NCBI GenBank assembly: GCA_051891935.1 | Contig: JBJFFR010000094.1 | Span: 1 to 13,869 of the forward strand | Origin: UMGS363 sp051891935 | Lineage (GTDB): Bacteria > Bacillota > Clostridia > Oscillospirales > Ruminococcaceae | Direction: 5' to 3' | Length of the DNA stretch: 13,869 bases | In this document: positions 7,436 to 13,869 of the stretch, piece by piece | Numbering within the stretch: the stretch's first letter is position 1 | How the letters are laid out: every line of letters begins with the position of its first letter | The notes under the pieces: generated by a model | Database searches by the model: none | Seen by the model: only the letters and a program-made list of their open reading frames with translations | What the model was told of the DNA's origin: nothing | Program-made: the position numbers and the translations under genes

Positions 7436-10400
7436 TTATTTCCCGTACTTCTCCTCAAAGAACCTCCACGCTGTTTCGTAGTCCTGTTCACGGTCGCACT
7501 TATCGAACGGTGCAACGTACTCGATAGTTCTCTTGACAGGGCCGCCGGGCATCGTATCGTCCTCGATCTCTCTTGTGAATACCATTCCGTCCATAGCGCC
7601 CTTGACGTTGCCTTCCCACTCCTTGCGGTCGAAGCCTACGCCGACGAGACTGCGGTTTGTGGTGAAAACGATCCTGCCCTTTGCGTCGTACCATGTATCG
7701 GCTTCGTACTGCTGCAATACAGGGAACTGTATGCGGTAAATGGTTTTGAGCTGTTCAAGCGTCATACCGAGCGCCATAGCTGTCAGTACGTCTATCTCAA
7801 CAAGTGCCTGTCTGCGTTCGTAGTCGGTACGCAGAGGTGTGTCCCATGTCCATTCGCTTGTCAGGGTTGAGAAACGCTTGTTGTCAAGGCGTGGATCGGA
7901 TTTGCTCCATGTGGCTTTATTGAATTGCTCTTTATACACATCAGACCATAATTCACTATAGTGATTATTTAAGCAGTTCAATAACAAAGTCAATCGCTTT
8001 ATATCATCATTATAGTAACTATCTATTATCGGCAAACCTCCGAGAACATCTACTCCGCCAGAACCTTTTCCAGTAGTCTTTATATAGAAATCGGCTGTTA
8101 GTGAAGCAAATACACCAGCAATAAGAACTAATATATTGTTATCTTTGTGTGCCAATTCTAAAACAGCGTGAATATGGGCAGATTTCGGAGGAGCAATGGC
8201 AGATATAAGTGTTCGCTCTCCACTTTGATTAAACATATTACGCATAATAATACGATATAGGCTATATGCTTTACATTCCCATGTGGTTTCAGGTGCTCTA
8301 TTATTGTATTCGTTAACATCACAATTGGGAGAATAATTACAACGCTGAATGTAATCTTCAGGGATATTTGTCAAATCAACGCTGTCATAATCACTATTTA
8401 ACACACATATTGTTCTTGATGTTTTTGAAATTGGATTAGCAATACCTATATGTGGACCAGAGTACACTAATTCAAAAGTTGAATCGGGAAAATGAACGTT
8501 TCGTAATAACGTTCCGTCCTTTTGGGAATTAGTCTCATTCCACATTTGTGAAAGAAAAATATCTTTCATTTCCTTTGCGATGTTTTTTGATGCATCATTT
8601 AATCTGCGAAGAACTTCTATCATTGCTTGTGCATGAACAACAGGAAGTTTTGCCTGTAGCCATTTGTCACTATTATCAAATAGTTTGGCAAACAAAGAAA
8701 GTTCTTCTTCACCTACATGAACGACTCTTCCGGGGTGACCATTTACATTCCAGTTGCCATTTTCATCTTTAATCCCTGGAATGTTTCCTGTAATAGATTC
8801 ATCATAGCATTGTTCAATAGTATCAACAGCAAACAGATTTGAGATTGATTCAAACTCAAAACTATCAGCATTACTGTATACATTCAAACTGTAACCCGTA
8901 TGATGATCTACCTCAGCAAACAATTTAAGTTCATTTGTAAACTGAAAATGATATTTGAGTTTCGGATACAGTTTTTCACGTAAGATACCGCCCTTTGGAT
9001 CATCATAAACACCGTCAGGGTGTACAAAGGCAGAAACTCCATTTGGCGAGCCGAATTGCCATGCTTGTGGCAAGAACGATTTAAATAAGTTAACTCTCAT
9101 TCCTATCAAATCAGGATAATTTTGCAATGCTCCTAAAAATGCTTGTTGACCAGAAATAGATTCATATTCAGAGAAATACATTAATGAAACCATTCTATTT
9201 TCAAGAGCTTTTTTACGTTCATTTGAAGTTTGAGCCGCAGATAGCTTTTTTACAGCAAACATTGGATTACTGTCTGATAAGAGATTCTGTTCAACCCACT
9301 CCATTTTCACCCACGGCGGATTACCAATAACAAGGTCAAAACCGCCCTTATCCGCAAACACATCGGCAAATTCAAGCTCCCAGTGCATAAACTTGTTGTC
9401 GTTCGCAATCTTACGCACCAATGCAAGGCGTGGGAACAGCTCGCAGAGCTGATCGAGATCAACGTCCTGTATCAGCACTTCGTCTTCATCATCGTTTGCA
9501 AGGAAGGAAAGCTGCTTATCAGGATTGTTTGTCTGCATAGTACCACGCAGAATAAGCTCCATTTCAAAAATAAAATCTGAACGCTCTGGTAACAAATCTG
9601 CCTGACTGATAGGCCAGAACCAGAGGGCGCACCAATAGTCCATAGCAAATTTAAGCCTTGCATAAGAACCTGCATTTTGAGCGTGTTCAGATTTATATGT
9701 ATCACGCAGGAGCTTGTCTTTTTCTCTGATAGACTGCCCACGGTCAAAACGGCTGTCCTTATGACCGTAAACGTCAAGTGCGGTGATAGTCGCATCTTCA
9801 AGGTCATGTCTTGCCTTGATCTGATCTCTCCAAAGCACATCAATGAGCTTGGAAAGCTCAATAAGGCTCTTGAACTCGTCCTCGGTATAAGCGGCGGTGA
9901 ACTTCTTGTTCCACGCTTTCATAGCTTTGATCTTTTCAGGTTCAAGGGACTTGATGACTTTATCGGTATAGTCGCACATTCCGGGATCGCCCGTCAGGAA
10001 ATGATACACCTGATAGCGTGAACGTGCGATATTTCTTCCGCTTGCATCGAGCTTCACAAACGGGATACGTTCGGGAGCGTTCTCATACCAGCGCAAGCCC
10101 TTGGAGGTCGCAGTAAGCTGACTCTTGTGGTAGACCTGTCTTCTTGCGCCGATCAGGGAGTTGCCGTTGACAAGCTGAGTACCGAACCACGGCACATAGC
10201 CGCCCTTGTAGATTGTATTCAGCCAGAGAGATACCTCGGCAAGCTCAACGGCTACGGGGTTCAGGTCGATACCGTACACATTATTGTCGGCAATGTACAT
10301 CTTGACCTTCTGAAGCTCGTCCATTCGTGTTTCATGGCTGATCGTTTCGCCAAGCTCTGCCTGTTTACGGTCAAGATATGCCTCTGCAAGCTGATTGATA

Positions 10401-12142
10401 GCTTCGTTCAAGAACGCCGCACTGCCCATTGCAGGCTCGCAGACGGTAAGACTGAGTATCTCATCGGCAGTCTTGTCTTTCAGAAGCTCTTTCAAGGCAT
10501 ACTTCACCAGGCACTGTGTCAGCGACTCAGGGGTATAGTAAGATGCAGACTTTTCACGCTCTCTGCCTGCCAGACGATAGATAAACTCGCCCTTTGGGTG
10601 GACACGGAGCTGATCTTTCTTATCTCCCGATTCATAGCGGACACGCTCGTCCTCGGTGTACTGGTCAAGCTCCTCGGCAGTTACAAAGTAGCCGACATCA
10701 AGCTCGTTGAAGCTATCTCCGGCTTTCTTGACTTCATAGAGGTCTTGCTCTGCGATAAATCCACGGTATGACAGCAGAGCTTCATATACTGCACCCATCT
10801 GGTTGATACCGAGATTTGCATAGGAAATACGTCCACGACGGCTTCCTTTTTTGCCTGTAGACTTTGTAAGGCTCATCAGGTCGATGATGCGGAGCATAAC
10901 GCTGTTTCGTATCTTCGCATTTACAAGCATAGGTGTATATTCGGGATCAAAGATATGAGCTTTCAGCGGCGGGATAACAAAGATGTTATGTACACTTTCA
11001 AGGCTCTTGACCTTGTTGTACACGCCTTCTTTCTGCGGATAGCCCGTATAGATAAGCTCATAGAGCTTACTGAGGGTTTCATACAGATAGAATCCCTCTC
11101 CGACTTCTTCCGTGTCGTTTCGGATAGATTCGGCTATATCACGCAGACTTTCAAGAGAATATCCCGAAGCGTATACCTGTTCATTTATCGGAGCATAACC
11201 AAGCTCAGGTCGTGCTTCTATAAACAGCACGAACAGCATACGGTACATATAGCGTAAGCACTCTAAAGTGAGCTGTGCAGCATCAACAGGTTCTTCGATC
11301 AGATTCTTACCCTGACGGGTTTTCAGGTCATAAATGACCTCGTTTCCGAGTATCTCAATGCTTTCACGAAGGGCATATTTGAGATCCTGCGATACGCCCG
11401 AAGCGTGTTTACGGCTCTGCTCGTCAAGGGTATCAATAAGTGCATTACCGTCCGCAGGGCAGAGAGAGTCCTTATGCAAAAGGACAGACATAGCCTGTAA
11501 AGTCGTTGTTTCGTGACGGCTGAATATCTCCTGAAGGTCAAATTCAAGGTAACGCTTCTCGTTCCACTTGTTTCTGTCAATCAGCACGATGGTATCTATG
11601 CCGATAACGATAAGGAAACGAGGAGGCTCTGCTGTATGAAACAGGAGTTTTGTTGCAAGAGTTTCAATATTATCATCGGTCAGAGTCAGCACATCATTGT
11701 TTGCAGCATTGAAATCAAGGATACTGTTTTCCATGATGCCGCTGTCCTTATCCCTTGAATAAGCAAGAACTGCCCAAAGCAACGGTGCTTTATTAGACTT
11801 GACTTCCTCATGAAATACAGGTACTTCAAACTCATCATCTACATTGATGGTGACAGAATTAACCGTTCCATACCCCATAGATTCAAGGTACTGTGCAGCC
11901 ATACTGATAATATTGTTTGCTGTGGTAAGATGTGGCTGTCCGCGGTCATATCTGTCATGTATTGGATAGTACTGTTTAGCGTTTTCACGGAGCATTGCCC
12001 ACGGAGTTTTCGTTTCATGGTTCTTGGATTCCTCAGTCCACTGTTTTATACGTTCACTTGCTCCATCTTCAAACATTGTGGAGAAATAGTGATTGGTATA
12101 ATACTCGTTGCGGTTTCCAATACCGGTCAGATCTATACTCAT
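7436..12142 (-). CDS. drmMI: Large adenine-specific DNA methyltransferase, class 1 DISARM DrmMI-like
   Basis: Complete, 1568 residues. An N-terminal region of about 530 residues of unclear fold precedes the catalytic core. The core has SYYTPESL (534-541, the motif X region), SAM-binding motif I EPAMGSAAFL (569-578), YGIDLNP (623-629) and the catalytic motif IV NPPW (941-944). NPPW is typical of N6-adenine methyltransferases of the Eco57I/PglX/DrmMI group. Motifs I and IV are about 370 residues apart, a long insertion. After NPPW, residues about 948-1408 should include target recognition; their DNA is about 31% GC against 48-54% on either side. Residues 1408-1568 return to the higher GC. The protein probably methylates host DNA so that the helicases spare it. 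The gene starts 1 nt after the SNF2 helicase stop, behind an AGGAG site. A BREX PglX would look similar, but no BREX genes are in view. No convincing nuclease motif was found in the N-terminal part. Confidence 0.93.
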   Translation of the reverse strand: MSIDLTGIGNRNEYYTNHYFSTMFEDGASERIKQWTEESKNHETKTPWAMLRENAKQYYPIHDRYDRGQPHLTTANNIISMAAQYLESMGYGTVNSVTINVDDEFEVPVFHEEVKSNKAPLLWAVLAYSRDKDSGIMENSILDFNAANNDVLTLTDDNIETLATKLLFHTAEPPRFLIVIGIDTIVLIDRNKWNEKRYLEFDLQEIFSRHETTTLQAMSVLLHKDSLCPADGNALIDTLDEQSRKHASGVSQDLKYALRESIEILGNEVIYDLKTRQGKNLIEEPVDAAQLTLECLRYMYRMLFVLFIEARPELGYAPINEQVYASGYSLESLRDIAESIRNDTEEVGEGFYLYETLSKLYELIYTGYPQKEGVYNKVKSLESVHNIFVIPPLKAHIFDPEYTPMLVNAKIRNSVMLRIIDLMSLTKSTGKKGSRRGRISYANLGINQMGAVYEALLSYRGFIAEQDLYEVKKAGDSFNELDVGYFVTAEELDQYTEDERVRYESGDKKDQLRVHPKGEFIYRLAGREREKSASYYTPESLTQCLVKYALKELLKDKTADEILSLTVCEPAMGSAAFLNEAINQLAEAYLDRKQAELGETISHETRMDELQKVKMYIADNNVYGIDLNPVAVELAEVSLWLNTIYKGGYVPWFGTQLVNGNSLIGARRQVYHKSQLTATSKGLRWYENAPERIPFVKLDASGRNIARSRYQVYHFLTGDPGMCDYTDKVIKSLEPEKIKAMKAWNKKFTAAYTEDEFKSLIELSKLIDVLWRDQIKARHDLEDATITALDVYGHKDSRFDRGQSIREKDKLLRDTYKSEHAQNAGSYARLKFAMDYWCALWFWPISQADLLPERSDFIFEMELILRGTMQTNNPDKQLSFLANDDEDEVLIQDVDLDQLCELFPRLALVRKIANDNKFMHWELEFADVFADKGGFDLVIGNPPWVKMEWVEQNLLSDSNPMFAVKKLSAAQTSNERKKALENRMVSLMYFSEYESISGQQAFLGALQNYPDLIGMRVNLFKSFLPQAWQFGSPNGVSAFVHPDGVYDDPKGGILREKLYPKLKYHFQFTNELKLFAEVDHHTGYSLNVYSNADSFEFESISNLFAVDTIEQCYDESITGNIPGIKDENGNWNVNGHPGRVVHVGEEELSLFAKLFDNSDKWLQAKLPVVHAQAMIEVLRRLNDASKNIAKEMKDIFLSQMWNETNSQKDGTLLRNVHFPDSTFELVYSGPHIGIANPISKTSRTICVLNSDYDSVDLTNIPEDYIQRCNYSPNCDVNEYNNRAPETTWECKAYSLYRIIMRNMFNQSGERTLISAIAPPKSAHIHAVLELAHKDNNILVLIAGVFASLTADFYIKTTGKGSGGVDVLGGLPIIDSYYNDDIKRLTLLLNCLNNHYSELWSDVYKEQFNKATWSKSDPRLDNKRFSTLTSEWTWDTPLRTDYERRQALVEIDVLTAMALGMTLEQLKTIYRIQFPVLQQYEADTWYDAKGRIVFTTNRSLVGVGFDRKEWEGNVKGAMDGMVFTREIEDDTMPGGPVKRTIEYVAPFDKCDREQDYETAWRFFEEKYGK
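7920..9300 (-). other. AT-rich target-recognition module inside the methyltransferase gene
   Basis: Hand counts of single 60-base lines give about 48% GC at 7861-7920 and 30% at 7921-7980. Values are 30-33% at 7981, 8101, 8221, 8821 and 9181, rising to 35% at 9241 and 48% at 9301. The block begins just after the NPPW motif and ends about 160 codons before the stop. The reading frame is unbroken. Sharp edges that match a domain border suggest recombination of the specificity region, as seen in other restriction-modification families. The exact borders are approximate. Confidence 0.6.
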
Positions 12143-12143
12143 A

Positions 12144-13869
12144 TTATTCTACTCCTGTCAGAACTGTTATAATTCTGATATAAGGATTGTTTCTTATATC
12201 AAGTGTTTCTTTCACCCATTTTGTGAAGCTGTCGAATAACTCATCAACTCTGCGTTCTGCTTCACTCTTTCGACGTTCATCGGTAAACAGTGAGAGCTGA
12301 TAAACCCTGTGTTTTTCTTCAAGCTCTGCCAGCTTGTCTACTTCTGCATCGATCAGCGGATCGGTGGCTTCTTTGTACTTTCGGTAGCTCTCAGCGAGTT
12401 TTTCCTTTGCCTTAGCAACAACATCCTCAAGCTGTTCGCTCAATGCTGTAATCATCTCATCGGTGACATTCTTTTCATTTGCAAGAAGCTCAGAATTGAT
12501 TTTTGTCTTGTTTACTACGGCATTTATATCAAGGAACTCGACAAATTTGCCGTCAACATATCTTATGCCAAAGAGATCATCCACAAGAGCTGCCGATCGT
12601 TCATTAGGCATACTGCCTTCGACAATGAAAATACTTTCATTTGACTGCATAAAGTTCTTGACTCCTATTACAGGAGCTTCACCTCTGCCAATGAGAAGTC
12701 CTGTCTTATCGTTCAACCAGCCGATAACCGGGTGAATTGCCCATAGATACTGAGCATCGGGCCAGGCAGCGTTGTCGATAGAATTCTGCATACTTTTACG
12801 TATTTCCTGCATTATGTAGGTCTTATCATCGCTGAGTCTGAGAATTTCACCAGAAGGCATAGCCTCTTCAGGAATAACAGCAGATAATCTGCGGCGCATA
12901 TCATCTGTAAGCATCACATCTACACCGGATATTTCACTGAGTTGTCTCAGAGGATGCTGTTCATCTTTATTGATGTACGACAATGCTTTTATAAGATACT
13001 GTTTGTCTGTGAAAAGTGTTTCGTCCTCAACCGTATCATTCACGGCTATAGTTGTTTCCTCCTTAGATGCTTCATTAAGCAGGAAGTCCAGAGGATCGAA
13101 CTCACTTTCTTCATCATGCAGAGAATCTTCAAAGGCGACAGCATCAGAACCGTTTTCAATAGTTTCGCTTATAACAAGCTCCTCGTCCTCAATATTGAAT
13201 TTGCCAAGCAAAAGTGTAGGATCGCCGATGTTTTTGAATGCCTGTTCTTCTTTCTCAACGAGAATGCGAATAATTCGCATATCGCCTTTGATTCGTTCAT
13301 TTTTGCTTGAAATCAGCATATATCGAATATCAGGACGCTTTTCCTGACCGTAACGATCAATTCTTCCGTTTCTCTGCTGGAACACCATGAGTGACCACGG
13401 AATATCAAAATGGATAAGACGGTGGCTGAGGTAATGAAGGTTAAGACCTTCCGATGCAACGTCCGAAGCGACAAGTATTCTTACAGGAGCTTCTGTTCTG
13501 CCAAACTCCTCAACAACACGCTGCTGTTCCATATCTGTCATACCACCTGAAATCTCTACTACCTGCTTTTCTGTCATATGCAAGTCTTCTCTGAGCTGCT
13601 TAGCAAGGAACTTCATTGTTTCAATACGCTCAGTGAAGATAACAATACGGTCATCAACGGTTTTAGGGTTCCAGCTGTATTCACTGCTCCTGAGCAATTC
13701 AAGTAGTTTAGTATACCTTGAAAAATCATGAGGTTCTACCAAAGCAAGAGCATCTCTGAGTTTTTCCAGCAATGTAATGTCCTTGATTTCACCATCAGGA
13801 TACTTATGACGGAGCTTTCTGAGTCGTTCCTCAACACTTTTCAGGCAGGCTTTCGGGCTCGAAAAAAGG
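12144..13869 (-). CDS. drmD: SNF2-type helicase, C-terminal part, DISARM DrmD-like (5' end beyond the right edge)
   Basis: 574 residues are visible, and the frame runs open into the right edge, so the ATPase lobe with Walker A and DExH is not in the window. The visible part is helicase lobe 2: a FTER motif (about 13623-13652), motif V region SDVASEGLN (13440-13466) and motif VI QQRNGRIDRYGQ (13344-13379) with its arginine fingers. These are hallmarks of SNF2/HepA-like ATPases. An acidic, probably flexible stretch follows (13011-13194), then a region with HPVIGWL and RGEAPVIGV, and a long charged helical tail near 12200-12490 that may form a coiled coil. The DrmD assignment rests on these motifs and on its position directly before a DrmMI-like gene. 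The role would be a DNA translocase in phage restriction (inference). It stops with TAA 1 nt before the methyltransferase ATG. A TTG at 13772 is in frame but lies inside the conserved domain, so it is not the start. Confidence 0.9.
   Translation of the reverse strand, partial: LFSSPKACLKSVEERLRKLRHKYPDGEIKDITLLEKLRDALALVEPHDFSRYTKLLELLRSSEYSWNPKTVDDRIVIFTERIETMKFLAKQLREDLHMTEKQVVEISGGMTDMEQQRVVEEFGRTEAPVRILVASDVASEGLNLHYLSHRLIHFDIPWSLMVFQQRNGRIDRYGQEKRPDIRYMLISSKNERIKGDMRIIRILVEKEEQAFKNIGDPTLLLGKFNIEDEELVISETIENGSDAVAFEDSLHDEESEFDPLDFLLNEASKEETTIAVNDTVEDETLFTDKQYLIKALSYINKDEQHPLRQLSEISGVDVMLTDDMRRRLSAVIPEEAMPSGEILRLSDDKTYIMQEIRKSMQNSIDNAAWPDAQYLWAIHPVIGWLNDKTGLLIGRGEAPVIGVKNFMQSNESIFIVEGSMPNERSAALVDDLFGIRYVDGKFVEFLDINAVVNKTKINSELLANEKNVTDEMITALSEQLEDVVAKAKEKLAESYRKYKEATDPLIDAEVDKLAELEEKHRVYQLSLFTDERRKSEAERRVDELFDSFTKWVKETLDIRNNPYIRIITVLTGVE
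12151..12157 (-). promoter_or_regulatory. Ribosome binding site of the methyltransferase gene
   Basis: CAGGAGT on the minus strand lies within the last codons of the SNF2 helicase gene, with AGGAG about 9 nt before the ATG at 12142. It supports this start and coupled translation. Confidence 0.75.

Noticed and set aside
9472..9861. 129-codon open frame on the minus strand in another phase
   Set aside because: It lies wholly inside the methyltransferase gene, whose frame is intact and carries the motifs.
10127..10771. 214-codon open frame on the plus strand
   Set aside because: It is antisense to the methyltransferase motif I region, with low-information translation, so it is a shadow frame.
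11700..11860. Possible restriction-nuclease motif (EEVKS after acidic residues) in the N-terminal part of the methyltransferase
   Set aside because: The spacing and surrounding sequence do not give a convincing PD-(D/E)XK pattern, and the match is too weak to claim.
7436..12142. BREX PglX as the identity of the methyltransferase
   Set aside because: The catalytic motifs are similar, but no other BREX gene is present. The neighbouring SNF2 and DUF1998 helicases fit DISARM better.
13770..13772. TTG at 13772 as the start of the SNF2 helicase
   Set aside because: The frame continues to the right edge, and upstream residues (including an SSP motif) fit the SNF2 family. The gene is cut by the window instead.

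Overview
The window is a stretch of four genes on the minus strand, with no gene seen on the plus strand. The gene order looks like a defence-island operon. Strong purine-rich ribosome binding sites (AGGAG, GAGAGGAG), a moderate GC content (about 43-55% outside two AT-rich blocks) and the codon mix suggest a Bacillota host, probably a gut clostridium of the Ruminococcus/Lachnospira kind. That assignment is an inference only.

Layout in the direction of transcription (right to left): (1) 13869-12144, the C-terminal 574 residues of an SNF2-type helicase like DISARM DrmD, whose N-terminal half lies off the right edge. (2) 12142-7436, a complete 1568-residue adenine-specific DNA methyltransferase like class 1 DISARM DrmMI. 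(3) 7376-5283, a complete 697-residue ABC/AAA_13-type ATPase with a CPYC zinc-hook-like motif and a C-terminal region reminiscent of the RloC/PrrC anticodon nucleases. (4) 5278 to the left edge, at least 1759 residues of a giant DExH helicase. It carries several zinc ribbons, a DUF1998/MZB cysteine cluster and a nuclease-like C-terminal domain that is cut by the edge. This fourth gene is easy to miss because its stop codon lies outside the window.

Genes 1-2 and 3-4 are separated by 1 and 4 nt, so translational coupling is likely. Only the junction between the methyltransferase and the ATPase has a real gap (59 nt), with a TATAAT box and a separate ribosome binding site.

Working model (inference): the methyltransferase marks host DNA, and the SNF2 helicase and the DUF1998 helicase recognise and process unmarked invading DNA. 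This matches the class 1 DISARM logic, but the DrmA-like and DrmB-like parts are in one polypeptide and a nuclease-like tail is attached. The ATPase gene has about 28-30% GC against about 55% immediately next to it. It looks like a guest inserted into the operon, possibly a second-line abortive-infection effector that fires when the DNA-targeting layer is defeated. The methyltransferase is itself mosaic: residues about 948-1408, just after the NPPW catalytic motif, are coded by DNA of about 31% GC, as expected for a swapped target-recognition module. No RNA genes, CRISPR arrays, insertion sequences or clear terminators were seen.
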